From positions 346,909-410,908 of the forward strand of contig NZ_JASCTH010000001.1 of NCBI RefSeq assembly GCF_030009775.1: 64,000 nt of DNA, read 5' to 3'. The position numbers and the translations under genes were made by a program. Under the pieces are notes generated by a model. That model saw only the letters and a list, made by a program, of their open reading frames with translations. It did no database searches and was not told the origin of the DNA. This DNA comes from Actinoplanes sandaracinus. GTDB taxonomy: Bacteria > Actinomycetota > Actinomycetes > Mycobacteriales > Micromonosporaceae. This document shows positions 44,706 to 54,120 of the stretch, piece after piece (position 1 is the first letter of the stretch; the number at the start of each line of letters is the position of its first letter).

Positions 44706-47700
44706 TCAGGACGGCAGGGCGAGCCGCGCGGGGTCGACGAGACGCCGCGCGGCCGCCGATTCGGCGGTCCAGCCGGCGGCGTACGCCTGCCCGAACGCCT
44801 CCTCCCCCAGCGCCGACCTGGCCTGCGCGGCCACCGCCGCCACGTTGAGGTCGGTGTGATCGTGCGATCCCCGCAGCCGGGACGCCGCGCCGAGCAGCAG
44901 CGCCGCGTCGCGCGGCCGCCCGCGCAGGGCGGCGAGCCCACCGGCGTTGACCGCTACCATGGCCAGGATCGGCATGTCGCCGGTCTGGAGGGCGGCCGGA
45001 TAGGCGATCGCGAGCGCCTTCTCCGCGGACTCCGCGTCGCCGTGGCGCAAGGCCAGCAAAGCCCGGATGCTGTGGACGATGGCACAGCCGTGGTCGCCGC
45101 CCATCAACGGGAACCCGTCGCGGTCCGGCCCCAGCCCGCCGGCCGCGCGGGTGATCAACTCGTGGGCCCGGTCGAGGTCGCCCAGCCACACCAGCGTGCC
45201 CGCCTCCAGGGCGTCCATCAGCAGCAGCATCTCCCGGATCCCGGACCGGCTGGCGCGGGCCCGGGCCGCGGCGAGCGCGGCGGTGGCCTCATCCGGCTCG
45301 CCGCGGCGCATGTGCAGGTCGGCCCAGCGCATGTCGATGAAGATCTCGTCGGCGATGTCCAGCGAGCCGAACTCCCGGGCGAAGCCGCGTGCGGCTCTGA
45401 GGTCGGCGAGGGCGCCGTCGAGGTCGCCGTCGTACTGCCGGGTCAGGGCGCGCAACGGCAGCACGGTGGCCTGCCCCCACCGGTCGCCGAGCGCGCGGAA
45501 CCCGTCGAGCGCCGCGGCCACGTCCCGGCCGAGCTGGTCGAGGTCGCCGTTGTTCTCGGCGATCTGGGCGCGGAACAGGTGGGCCAGCGCGGACATCCAG
45601 GGGTCCGGCCCGTCGACGAACTGATCGATCCGGCGCGCGGCGAGGTCGCTCTCGCCGGCGTGGTGCAGAACCACGGCGGAGATGACGCCGGCCGGGCCGG
45701 GCAGCGTCCGATGCCCGGCGAGCCGGTGGGCGAGCTCGCGGAGCCGCTCGGTGCGCCGCTCGGCGGTCTCGCTCCGCAGGCCCGGCTCGCCGGCGGTGTG
45801 GTTGATGACCAGCACCGCCTCGGCGCAGTCGGCCACCGCCGGGTCCACGTGGCCGGGGACGGCGAGCGCGGCGCGCAGCCAGTACGCCGCGTCGGCGGTC
45901 CGGCCGAGCATCTGCCAGTACCAGCACAGCTCCATGGCGAGCGAGACCGCGGCCGGCGCGTCTCCGGCATCGCAGAGGTGGCGCAGGGCGGCGAGCACGT
46001 TGTCGTACTCGGCGCGCAGCGCCCGCAGCGCGCCGACCTGTTCGGCGGTGCGCAGCCGCGCGTCGTGGTCGGTGACCAGCGCGGCCATGTGCCGGGCGGC
46101 CAGGTCCCGGACGTCGTCGAGGACACCCTGCTCGGTGAGGCGTTCGATGCCGTACTCACGCAGGGTCTCCAGCATGCGGTACCGGCCGCCGGCCGGCACG
46201 AGCTGCAGCAGCGACCGGTCGACCAGGGCGGCGAGCAGGTCCGGAACCGACCCGGCGGCGACCGGGGTCCCGGCGGTCACCGCGGCCGCCGACGACGCGG
46301 TGACGCCACCGGGCAGGACGGCCACCCGTTCGGCCAGGATCCGCTCGTCGTCGGCGAGCAGGTTCCAACTCCAGGCGATCACCGCGCGCAGTGTGCGGTG
46401 CCGAGGCTGGGCGGTGCGGCTGCCGGTGGTGAGCAGCCGGAACCGGTCGGAGAGCCGGTCCGCCAGCTCGGACAGGCCCAGCGTGCGCAGCCGGGCGGCG
46501 GCCAGTTCCAGCGCCAGCGGCAGGCCGTCCAGGGCGCGGACGATCCGCACCACCTCGGCGACCGTGCCGTCGTCGACCGCGAAGCCGGGCCGCACGGCCG
46601 CCGCGCGCTCGGCGAACAGCCGCACCGCCGGGGCCCGGATCGCGTCGGACGGGGTGTCACCGGCCTCCGGCAGGCCGAGAGGACCGAGCGGCACGAGCGA
46701 CTCGCCGTCGATCGCCAGCGGCTCCCGGCTGGTGGCCAGCACCCGCAACAGCGGGCAGCGCACGAGCAGCGCGCTGAGCAGGTGCGCGACCGCGTCCACC
46801 AGGTGTTCGCAGTTGTCGACGACGAGCAGGATCTCCCGCCCGTACAGCCGGTCGGCGATCACGTCGAGGTCACCGCGGCCGTCCGGGCGGACCCGGCCGG
46901 CGTTCTCGAACAGCGCCGAACCGCGCAGTCCCGCGGACGCCACCACCGCCGCGCCCACCTTGGCGGGCTCGGTCACCGACGCGAGATCGACCAGCCAGAC
47001 GCCGTCGCGGAAGTCACCGGCACGCCGGCGCGCGGCTTCCACCGCGAGCCGCGTCTTCCCGGCCCCGCCCGGCCCCAGCACGGTCACCAGTCGCCCGGTG
47101 GCCAGCAGCGCGTCGATCCGGGTGAGGTCGTCGGCCCGGCCGACGAAACTGGTCAGCGCGGCGGGCAGGTTGTTCGACGGCGGCGGCCTGTCCTCGCTCG
47201 CGGGCGGAACGACCGGAGACCCCGGCGGTGACACGGCCGGGGCACCGCGCAACAGCCGCAGGTGCCGCTTCCGCAATGCCGCGCCCGGGTCGGCGCCCAG
47301 CCGGTCGGCGAGATGCTCCCGGATCCGCTCGTAGACGGCCAGCGCGTCGGCCTGCCGCCCCTGCCCGTCGAGCGCGTCGATCAGCAGCGCCGCGAGCCGC
47401 TCGTCGACCGGATGCTCGGCGAGCAGTCCGGTCAGCCGGGCGGCGGCCTGCCCGGGCTCGCCCATCGCCAGTTCGGCCTCGGCCAGGTCGGCGGCGGCCT
47501 GCACGACCGTCTGCGTGAGCCGGGTGGCATAGGCGGGCGCGATCTCGGCCAACTCGGCGGCGACCGGCCCGCGCACCAGGCCGGCGGCCTCGCCGAGCGG
47601 CCCGGCGGCGCCGGCGGGGTCGCCGGCCCGCAGTCGTTCCCGACCGGCCGCGGCGAGCCGCTCGAACAGGCCGGCGTCCACGTCACCAGGCTCGACGGCC

Positions 47701-47984
47701 AGGCGGTACCCACCCTCGGTCTGGGTGACGGTGTCGCCGCCGCCGAGCAGCCGCCGGAGCCGGGAGATCAACGACTGCAGGGCGTTGGCCGGGTCGGCCG
47801 GGCGCTCGTCCGGCCAGAGCGCGTCGGCGAGCAGGCCCGGCGGGACGGGGCGGCCACCGGCGACGGCCAGGCGGGCGAGCAGGCCGCGCAGGCGGGTGCC
47901 GGGCACCGGCACGCCGGTGTCGCCCCGCCGCACCCGCAGCTCCCCGAGCAGAGCGACCCGCAGCCGCTCGGTGTCCACGCTCAC
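44706..47984 (-). CDS. Large AfsR/SARP-like regulator (winged HTH, BTAD, NB-ARC, TPR)
   Basis: 1092 residues. The N-terminal DNA-binding domain (RVALLGELRVRRGDT, then LVSRLRR-like LISRLRRLLGG) is followed by a BTAD helical domain (ERLAALLIDALDGQGRQADA). The NTPase domain has P-loop VLGPGGAGKTRLAVE, Walker B ILLVVDNCEHL and LPLALELAAARL. A long C-terminal helical repeat region completes it. AfsR-like proteins activate secondary metabolism. GTG 47984 is the start (GGAGG 8 nt upstream); the open frame upstream of it is unconserved. It is convergent with the DrrAB pair, 5 bp apart. Confidence 0.9.
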   Translation of the reverse strand: MSVDTERLRVALLGELRVRRGDTGVPVPGTRLRGLLARLAVAGGRPVPPGLLADALWPDERPADPANALQSLISRLRRLLGGGDTVTQTEGGYRLAVEPGDVDAGLFERLAAAGRERLRAGDPAGAAGPLGEAAGLVRGPVAAELAEIAPAYATRLTQTVVQAAADLAEAELAMGEPGQAAARLTGLLAEHPVDERLAALLIDALDGQGRQADALAVYERIREHLADRLGADPGAALRKRHLRLLRGAPAVSPPGSPVVPPASEDRPPPSNNLPAALTSFVGRADDLTRIDALLATGRLVTVLGPGGAGKTRLAVEAARRRAGDFRDGVWLVDLASVTEPAKVGAAVVASAGLRGSALFENAGRVRPDGRGDLDVIADRLYGREILLVVDNCEHLVDAVAHLLSALLVRCPLLRVLATSREPLAIDGESLVPLGPLGLPEAGDTPSDAIRAPAVRLFAERAAAVRPGFAVDDGTVAEVVRIVRALDGLPLALELAAARLRTLGLSELADRLSDRFRLLTTGSRTAQPRHRTLRAVIAWSWNLLADDERILAERVAVLPGGVTASSAAAVTAGTPVAAGSVPDLLAALVDRSLLQLVPAGGRYRMLETLREYGIERLTEQGVLDDVRDLAARHMAALVTDHDARLRTAEQVGALRALRAEYDNVLAALRHLCDAGDAPAAVSLAMELCWYWQMLGRTADAAYWLRAALAVPGHVDPAVADCAEAVLVINHTAGEPGLRSETAERRTERLRELAHRLAGHRTLPGPAGVISAVVLHHAGESDLAARRIDQFVDGPDPWMSALAHLFRAQIAENNGDLDQLGRDVAAALDGFRALGDRWGQATVLPLRALTRQYDGDLDGALADLRAARGFAREFGSLDIADEIFIDMRWADLHMRRGEPDEATAALAAARARASRSGIREMLLLMDALEAGTLVWLGDLDRAHELITRAAGGLGPDRDGFPLMGGDHGCAIVHSIRALLALRHGDAESAEKALAIAYPAALQTGDMPILAMVAVNAGGLAALRGRPRDAALLLGAASRLRGSHDHTDLNVAAVAAQARSALGEEAFGQAYAAGWTAESAAARRLVDPARLALPS

Positions 47985-48103
47985 GCCACGATCCTCCCCC
48001 GTGGGCGCCACCCGGCCCAAATCGGTTTCGGCCGGCTGTCCGCGCTGGATCCGCCGCCGGTGGAACAGCCCTGACGGCCGGCCGGGGCCGAGGCTCGCCG
48101 GGC

Positions 48104-48775
48104 TCAGTTCTCCGCGGCGTAGGCCTCGACCTTGGCGGTGTCCCCGGCGACGATCAGGACGGCGTTCTCCGGGACGGTGGTCTCCGGCCGGGCGTACACG
48201 AAGTCCTCGCCGGGCCGTTTGGTGCCGACCACCGTGACCCCCCATTTGGTGCGCAACCCTAGGTCGGCGAGGGTGCGCCCGGCGGCGCCGTGCGGCGCGC
48301 GGACCTTGGCGATGGCGAAGCCGTCGTCGAACTCGATGTAGTCGAGCATCCGGCCGCTGATCAGGTGGGCGACCCGCTCGCCCATCTCGGACTCGGGGAA
48401 CACCACGTGGTCGGCGCCGACCGACGACAGGATCTTGCCGTGTTTGACGCTGGTGGCCTTGGCCCAGATCTCCGGCACACCGATCTCGGCGAGGGTGAGC
48501 ACGGTCAGGACGCTGGTCTCCAGGTTGGTGCCGATGCCGACGACGGCGCGCCCGAACTCGTGCACGCCGAGCTGGCGCAACGCCTCCTCGTCGGTGGAGT
48601 CGGCCTCGGCGACCTGGGTGAGCCGGTCCGACCAGTCCTGCACGATCCGCGGATCGGAGTCGACGCCGAGCACCTCGTACCCGAGATCCAGCAGCGCCTC
48701 GGCCACCGCGCCGCCGAACCGGCCGAGGCCGATCACCGCGACGTGTCCGCCGTGGGAAGGTCTGTCGTCAGCCAA
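48104..48775 (-). CDS. KtrA/TrkA-type potassium uptake regulatory subunit
   Basis: 223 residues. The RCK_N nucleotide-binding motif is VAVIGLGRFGGAVAEALLD, with the acidic end of strand 2 at VLGVDSDP. An RCK_C domain follows (GRTLADLGLRTKWGVTVVGT). It gates the KtrB channel in response to nucleotides. Its start overlaps the upstream membrane subunit gene by 8 nt. Confidence 0.92.
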   Translation of the reverse strand: MADDRPSHGGHVAVIGLGRFGGAVAEALLDLGYEVLGVDSDPRIVQDWSDRLTQVAEADSTDEEALRQLGVHEFGRAVVGIGTNLETSVLTVLTLAEIGVPEIWAKATSVKHGKILSSVGADHVVFPESEMGERVAHLISGRMLDYIEFDDGFAIAKVRAPHGAAGRTLADLGLRTKWGVTVVGTKRPGEDFVYARPETTVPENAVLIVAGDTAKVEAYAAEN

Positions 48776-50102
48776 CGAGGGGTCTCTCCTCCGGATAGCG
48801 GTAGTGCCGGCGGCGGGTGTTCAGCGCGATCGCGGTGCCGACCGCGATGGTGCCGACGCGGCCGACGAACATCAGCACGACCAGGACGAGTTGCGCCGCG
48901 GGCGGAAGGCTGGGCGTGATGCCGGTGCTCAGCCCGACCGTCGCGAACGCCGACGTGACCTCGAACAGGGCCCGGTCGAACGGGATGCCGTCGGTCAGCG
49001 CGTCCAGGGCGACGGTACCGGTCGCGACCAGCGCGACGCCCATCAGGGCCACGGTCACGGCCTGCCGCTGGGTGGTCTCGGCGATGCGGCGTTTGCGGAT
49101 CACCACATCGGGCTCGCCGCGGATCTCCGCCCAGATCACGTAGGCCAGCAGCATGAACGTGGTCAGTTTGATGCCGCCGGCGGTGCTGGCGCTGCCACCG
49201 CCGATGAACATCAGCCCGTTGGTCACGGCGATCGTCTCGCTGTTCATCCGGCCCAGGTCGACACTGTTGAAACCGCCGGACCGGGTCATCACGTCCTGGG
49301 TGAACGCGGCGAGGATCTTGCCCGGCGTGCTCAGCGGGCCCAGCGTGCCCGGGTTGCGCCACTCGAACACCAGAAAGATCAGAAATCCCACGGCCGTGAA
49401 CAACAGGCTTCCGGTCACCGTCAGCCAGGTGTGGGTCGACCAACATCCGGGGGTACGCCACTCGCGTGCCAACTCGAACAGGACCGGGAAGCCGATCGAG
49501 CCCGCCATCACGCCGAACGCCAGGGGCAGGCAGATCCACGGGTCGGTGACGAACCGGACCAGGCTGTCCGGGTAGAGGGCGAATCCGGCGTTGTTGAACG
49601 CCTGGACCGCGTGGAAGACCGCCTCCCACAGGGCGCGGCCGAACGAGTAGTCGTACCCGAGCCAGAACCGCCACGTGAGCACGACGGCGATGGCGCTCTC
49701 GAACGCCAGCATGACCATCGCCACCCGGAAGAGGATGCCGCGCAGGTTGGCGCCGAACAGTCCGGCGCTCTCGGTCTGCGCCAGCAGCCGGCTGCGCAGG
49801 CCCAGCCGGCGCGACACCAGCAGGCTGAGCAGGGTGGCCATGGTCACGATGCCGAATCCGCCGATCTGCGACATCACGGTCAGCAGCACATGGCCGAAGG
49901 TCGACCAGTAGGACGGCGTGTCCACCACCGCCAGGCCGGTGACGCAGACCGCGGAGGCGGCGGTGAACAGCGCGGTGACGAACGGCGCATGGCCGGGGTC
50001 GGCGCGGGCCGCCGGCAGCATCATCAGCCCGGTCCCGATAACGATCAGGCCAAGAAATGCGAGCGGCACGACACGGGCCGGATGCCGCAAGGGTGATCGC
50101 AC
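48768..50102 (-). CDS. KtrB/TrkH-type potassium transporter membrane subunit
   Basis: 444 residues with four M1-P-M2 units. Selectivity-filter regions are visible as AASAVCVTGL, AFNNAGFAL, TRSGGFNSVD and FATVGLSTG, each with the key Gly. It forms a potassium channel controlled by the RCK protein encoded downstream. No other potassium gene is nearby. Confidence 0.92.
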   Translation of the reverse strand: MRSPLRHPARVVPLAFLGLIVIGTGLMMLPAARADPGHAPFVTALFTAASAVCVTGLAVVDTPSYWSTFGHVLLTVMSQIGGFGIVTMATLLSLLVSRRLGLRSRLLAQTESAGLFGANLRGILFRVAMVMLAFESAIAVVLTWRFWLGYDYSFGRALWEAVFHAVQAFNNAGFALYPDSLVRFVTDPWICLPLAFGVMAGSIGFPVLFELAREWRTPGCWSTHTWLTVTGSLLFTAVGFLIFLVFEWRNPGTLGPLSTPGKILAAFTQDVMTRSGGFNSVDLGRMNSETIAVTNGLMFIGGGSASTAGGIKLTTFMLLAYVIWAEIRGEPDVVIRKRRIAETTQRQAVTVALMGVALVATGTVALDALTDGIPFDRALFEVTSAFATVGLSTGITPSLPPAAQLVLVVLMFVGRVGTIAVGTAIALNTRRRHYRYPEERPLVG

Positions 50103-50131
50103 CGCTGAGTCATATCACCCGTCGGACCTCT

Positions 50132-50617
50132 TCAAACGTTGAGGGCCCCGTGTTCGATCAAGGCCCACGCCGCGGCCGCGAAGGCGCCGGCGCACGTGAT
50201 CGTGCGCACCAGGTTCCACCGCACCCACGGTGTGAAGAAATCGGCCCGCTGCGCGGCCGGATCGGCCAGGTCCGCGGGGTCGCCGGCGTCGTTCAGCCGG
50301 TTGTTCAGGGGGATGTTCACGGCGAACGTGACGGCCAGGGTCACGCCGTAGAGCATCAGGGCTCCCAGCAGCGGAAAGGCCACAGCGGGACGGTCGATGC
50401 TGAGGACGGCGGCGACCGCCGTCGAGACCAGCGCACCGACGAAGATCATGCCGAACAGCGGGTTCAGGATGGCGATGTTGATGTTCCGCATGGCGTCGAC
50501 TGCGGCACGGTCTTCGGCCCGGCGCAGGCCCGGCATCACCGAGCCGGCGAACGCGTAGAACAGCCCGGCCATCAGCCCGAGCGTGACGACACTGAGCAGC
50601 AGGACGGCGGTGCGCAC
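50132..50617 (-). CDS. DUF1772 (anthrone-oxygenase-like) membrane protein
   Basis: 161 residues, four membrane helices. Family traits are LMAGLFYAFAGSVMPGLRR, MRNINIAILNP and FAVNIPLNNRLN, with a late RADFFTPWVRWNLVRT. Members include anthrone oxygenases, but most are uncharacterised. GTG 50617 has GGGAGA upstream; the longer frame (to 50740) overlaps the divergent promoter region. Confidence 0.85.
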   Translation of the reverse strand: MRTAVLLLSVVTLGLMAGLFYAFAGSVMPGLRRAEDRAAVDAMRNINIAILNPLFGMIFVGALVSTAVAAVLSIDRPAVAFPLLGALMLYGVTLAVTFAVNIPLNNRLNDAGDPADLADPAAQRADFFTPWVRWNLVRTITCAGAFAAAAWALIEHGALNV

Positions 50618-50801
50618 CGGCTCTCCCGATCGACTGGTTTCGGTTGACGGGGCGGGCCCGCCCCGTGCCGCGACGGTACGATGTGCGGACAACCGCGGAC
50701 CCACCGCCACCCCGGCGGGCGGCAATGCGACGGTTGACACGTTGCGGTTGGTAACCGGATTTCATCAACTCCGGTTATCCTCCTCCGCCGGGGAGGACAA
50801 C

Positions 50802-52280
50802 ATGAAACTCGTACGAGGTATCGTCGCCGGCGTCATGGTCGCCGCGCTCGGTGCCGGGCTCGTCGCGTGTGGGCCGATCGGCGCGCTCCATTCGCGGCCG
50901 GTCGAGGTCGGTGGTGAGTCGGAGGCCTCGCTGGAGGGGTCCGTCGGCTTCAGCATTCCGTTCGGCGGCGGCAAGGGCGACGTCAACGTGTCGTTCGCGC
51001 GGGAGCCGCTGCCCGCCGACAGGCCGGCTCCGCCCGGGGTCGTTCTGGTCGGCGACATGATCAAGCTCGACATCGAGGGTGAGGTCGTCCGCGGCCGGAT
51101 CAGCATCGACTACGGCGAACTGCCCGCCGGGGTGCGGCCGGAGCTGCTGAACATCTACGCCTGGTCCACCGAGCTGGGCGACTGGGTCGCGCTGTCCGGC
51201 AGCGTCACCGACGCGGTCGAGCGTGCCGTCTGGGCCGACACCGTCCTGCTCGACAGCTTCGCGCTGGGCACGTGGCAGGTCGCGTCGGGCGCCGCCGGTG
51301 ACACCATCACGACCGGCACCGGCATGACCCTCCCGATCAAGCCGGACACCGTCCGGCACTACTGGCTGTACACCCGGGCGGCCGCCGTCTCCTCTCTGGC
51401 GAGCACCCTGGAGCACCTGACCGGCGCGCCGGAGACCATGGCGTGCGACCCGAAAGCGGCGAACGTGACCGTCAGCGCCGTCTCCAGCCCGGCCGGACGG
51501 GTCGACGCCTGCGTGCTCACCGAAGCCGGCAAGCAGCTGGTGCGCGTCCGCAACCGGTTCCCCTTCCCGATGGTTCTGCAGCTGCCGAAGGACGGCCGGG
51601 TCCGCCCGGTGGTGGACACCACCGCGGCCGCCGGCGCCCCGGACACCTTCGACGGAATCCGCAACACCGTTCTGACCTACCTGAACGGCTCGGTGGCGGT
51701 CGGCGGCGGCCAGACCGTCACCCTGGAGGTCCAGCCCGGCACGGGCGGCCCGGTGCAGCTCACCGGGCGCCTGGACTGGTCGGCGATCGCTCTGGACTCC
51801 GGCCTGCGCCAGCTCGAACTGCTGGTGCCCACCAGCGGGGCGCTGCGCCCGGCCACCGCCGAGGCGCTGATCCAGGCGCACGGCGAGTTCGGGGCGGCGG
51901 CCGTGAAGGATCTGGCCCGGGGCGAGGTCGGCACGCCGGCCGTCCAGGCGCTGCTCCAGAAGGCCGGGTTGTCGGAGTCCGCCCACAGCGTCGGTGACGT
52001 GTTCGAGTACAGCTCGTGTGTGCTGGAGCGCCTCCCGACCGTCGCCGGCGCCGACCGGGACGTGCTGGGCGGTGTGAAGACGGCCGGGCCGACCGTCACG
52101 CTGGTCGTCACCGACTGCCTCAACGCGATCCTCGACAGGTACCTCCCGGCCGGAAACGGCGCGTCCGGGTCGCTGCTGGACGTCCTTAAGACGACCACCG
52201 CGACGGTCCACGAGGCGATCCCGAAGGCCGACCGCAAGACTCCGGCCGGACCGGTCACGGTCACCGTCACTGCTCGCTGA
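50802..52280 (+). CDS. Secreted lipoprotein of unknown function
   Basis: 492 residues. The signal sequence (KLVRGIVAGVMVAALGAG) ends in a lipobox, LVACG, so the mature protein should be lipid-anchored by its Cys. The rest is extracytoplasmic and rich in Val, Thr and Ala; I recognise no domain. A Cys pair (MACDPK, DACVLTE) and later CVLERLP and TDCLNAI suggest disulfides. ATG 50802 is preceded by GGGGAGGA. It is followed by a terminator at 52298. Confidence 0.75.
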   Translation: MKLVRGIVAGVMVAALGAGLVACGPIGALHSRPVEVGGESEASLEGSVGFSIPFGGGKGDVNVSFAREPLPADRPAPPGVVLVGDMIKLDIEGEVVRGRISIDYGELPAGVRPELLNIYAWSTELGDWVALSGSVTDAVERAVWADTVLLDSFALGTWQVASGAAGDTITTGTGMTLPIKPDTVRHYWLYTRAAAVSSLASTLEHLTGAPETMACDPKAANVTVSAVSSPAGRVDACVLTEAGKQLVRVRNRFPFPMVLQLPKDGRVRPVVDTTAAAGAPDTFDGIRNTVLTYLNGSVAVGGGQTVTLEVQPGTGGPVQLTGRLDWSAIALDSGLRQLELLVPTSGALRPATAEALIQAHGEFGAAAVKDLARGEVGTPAVQALLQKAGLSESAHSVGDVFEYSSCVLERLPTVAGADRDVLGGVKTAGPTVTLVVTDCLNAILDRYLPAGNGASGSLLDVLKTTTATVHEAIPKADRKTPAGPVTVTVTAR

Positions 52281-52297
52281 CGCCACCCGCACGCCGT

Positions 52298-52337
52298 ACG
52301 CCCCGGCCTCGTCCCGCAACGGACGAAGCCGGGGCGT
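52298..52337 (+). terminator. Terminator after the lipoprotein gene
   Basis: Stem CGCCCCGGC-TCGTCC with one mismatched pair and loop CGCAAC. Confidence 0.8.
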
Positions 52338-52355
52338 TCGCGTGGTGGGGCCGCT

Positions 52356-52392
52356 CGCGCCGAGAGGTATCCAACCCATACCTCTCGGCGCG
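52356..52392 (-). terminator. Terminator after the CBM20 gene
   Basis: Perfect 15-bp stem CGCGCCGAGAGGTAT with a 7-nt loop, 12 bp past the minus-strand stop at 52404. It is back to back with the preceding terminator. Confidence 0.85.
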
Positions 52393-52403
52393 GCGCGGTC
52401 GGG

Positions 52404-52853
52404 TCAGTACGCTCCGAACGTGTCGTGGGTGATGTAGGTGCCGGTCGGCGGGGTGACCGCGCTCCGGTTGGCGAAGGTCTTCTCCCATTGCGCCACGGTG
52501 CCGTCGGCGTTCTTCACGATGTACTGGAACTCGACGTAGGTGTTCGGCGGCAACTCGACGCTGCCGGTCCAGTTCGGGAAGGTGCCGCTGGTGGTGTTCA
52601 GCGGCACGGCGGCGGCGGGGTTCCAGGAACCCAGCGCGGGGATGCTGCCGACGACGTAGACACGCTGGCCCCAGGCGGTGAAGCCCGCGGTCACGTTGAA
52701 CGTCGCGACGACGGGCGCGACGCGCAGGGTGCTGACATCGCTGACGGCGACCTCGGTGCTGACGGGGGTGGCGGCCAGGGCCGGACCGGCGACGCCCAGG
52801 GCACCGGCGATCAGGGTGGTGGCGACGACTCCGGCGCGGACTGCGTTACGCAT
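52404..52853 (-). CDS. Secreted stand-alone CBM20 starch-binding protein
   Basis: 149 residues. The Sec signal (RAGVVATTLIAGALGVAG, then ALA-AT) is followed, after about 20 residues, by one CBM20 domain: TFNVTAGFTAWGQRVYVVGS, LGSWNPAAAVPL, WTGSVELPPNTYVEFQYIVK and WEKTFANRSAVTP, with the two starch-site Trp. No catalytic domain is attached, which is rare. It could help bind starch or glycogen for other enzymes. ATG 52853 has AGAGGA upstream. The upstream ~230 bp (52854-53086) is AT-richer and holds no gene. Confidence 0.85.
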   Translation of the reverse strand: MRNAVRAGVVATTLIAGALGVAGPALAATPVSTEVAVSDVSTLRVAPVVATFNVTAGFTAWGQRVYVVGSIPALGSWNPAAAVPLNTTSGTFPNWTGSVELPPNTYVEFQYIVKNADGTVAQWEKTFANRSAVTPPTGTYITHDTFGAY

Positions 52854-53086
52854 GACGTTCCTCTCGAAAGAACCTGAAAGATTCAGCAAGTTCTTGCTGA
52901 ACCGGGCTCCACATTGGCCGGATAGCCATCGAAACTCAAGAGAATTTGTCCGATTTCGCGAGTCAGGAACAGTTCGCCTGCAATGCCTGCAGACTCCTGA
53001 ACTGCATAAATATTTCACCACTACGCCACAATTCCCTGCTACCGAAATCGCCAAGTATTGAAACTTCTTGCAATGACGGCGACGGA

Positions 53087-54118
53087 TCAGGGAAGGATGG
53101 CGCGGAGTTCGGCGATGTGTTTGACGCGTTCGGCCCGGGTCGGGGCCAGCGGCGACGCCAGCAGGGTGGTCACGCCGGCGGCGGCCAGGGCGTCGAGGCG
53201 GCGGCGGATCTCGTCACGGTGTCCCACCAGCGACGTGGCGGCGACCAGATCGTCCGGGACGGCGGCGACGGCCTCGGCTCGCCGCCCGCTCAGGTACAGC
53301 TCCTGAATGCGGGTGGCCTCGTCGGCGTAGCCGTACCGGCGCACCAGATCGTTGGAGAAGTTGCGGCCGCGGGCGCCCATGCCGCCCAGGTAGAGAGCGA
53401 GTTGCGCGCGGTGCCGCTGCAGCAGGGCGGGCTCCGGGGCGGCCAGGACGAAGGGCACGGGCACACTCACGTCCAGCGGCCCGAGATCGGGCGAACGCCG
53501 TGCCAGCCCGTCGGCGAGCGCGTCGGCGAAGACACGGGCGGAGGCGCGCGGGTCCAGCCACAGCGCCTGCCATCCGTCGGCGATCTCGGCGGCCAGAGCG
53601 ACGTTGCGGGGGCCCATGGCGGCCAGCAGCACCGGGATCCGCTCCCGGACCGGGTGGTTGATCAGTTTGAGCGGTTTGCCGTACTCGCCCGGCAGGGGGA
53701 TCCGGTAGTGCGATCCTTCGAACACCAGCGTCTCGCGGCGCCAGACGCGGCGGCAGATCTCGACGATCTCGCGGGTGCGGGCGACCGGCGCGTCGTAGCG
53801 CACACCGTGGAAGCCCTCGATCACCTGCGGACCGGAGGCGCCGAGGCCCAGGCTGAACCGGCCGCCGGACACGTAGTCGAGTCCGGCGGCGGTCATCGCG
53901 GTCAGCGTTGGAGTGCGAGTGTAGAGCTGCATCACACCGGAGGCCAGACCCATCCGCCGGGTTCTCGCGGCGAGATATCCGAGCTGGCTGACCGCGTCGA
54001 AGCTGTAGGCCTCGGGCACCACGACCAGGTCCGCGCCGGCCTCCTCGAACTCGGCGACCTCGTCGACGGCCTCGGCGAACCCCTCGCCGCTGTAACCGAG
54101 CTGAATCCCGAGCCGCAT
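53087..54118 (-). CDS. LLM-class F420-dependent oxidoreductase
   Basis: 343 residues with the luciferase-like TIM-barrel pattern: MRLGIQLGYSGEGF, VVPEAYSFDAVSQLGYLAAR, SGVMQLYTRTPTLTAMTAAG and FSLGLGASGPQVIEGFHG. Actinobacterial members use cofactor F420. It begins 2 nt after the stop of the upstream alcohol dehydrogenase gene, so both are cotranscribed under the KstR-type site at 55219. I infer a steroid or side-chain redox step; the exact reaction is unknown. Confidence 0.88.
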   Translation of the reverse strand: MRLGIQLGYSGEGFAEAVDEVAEFEEAGADLVVVPEAYSFDAVSQLGYLAARTRRMGLASGVMQLYTRTPTLTAMTAAGLDYVSGGRFSLGLGASGPQVIEGFHGVRYDAPVARTREIVEICRRVWRRETLVFEGSHYRIPLPGEYGKPLKLINHPVRERIPVLLAAMGPRNVALAAEIADGWQALWLDPRASARVFADALADGLARRSPDLGPLDVSVPVPFVLAAPEPALLQRHRAQLALYLGGMGARGRNFSNDLVRRYGYADEATRIQELYLSGRRAEAVAAVPDDLVAATSLVGHRDEIRRRLDALAAAGVTTLLASPLAPTRAERVKHIAELRAILP

Positions 54119-54120
54119 GG

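Noticed and set aside
44706..48245. AfsR-like gene starting at 48245
   Set aside because: The extra 87 codons are unconserved and Arg-rich. GTG 47984 has a good ribosome site and starts the conserved winged-helix domain.
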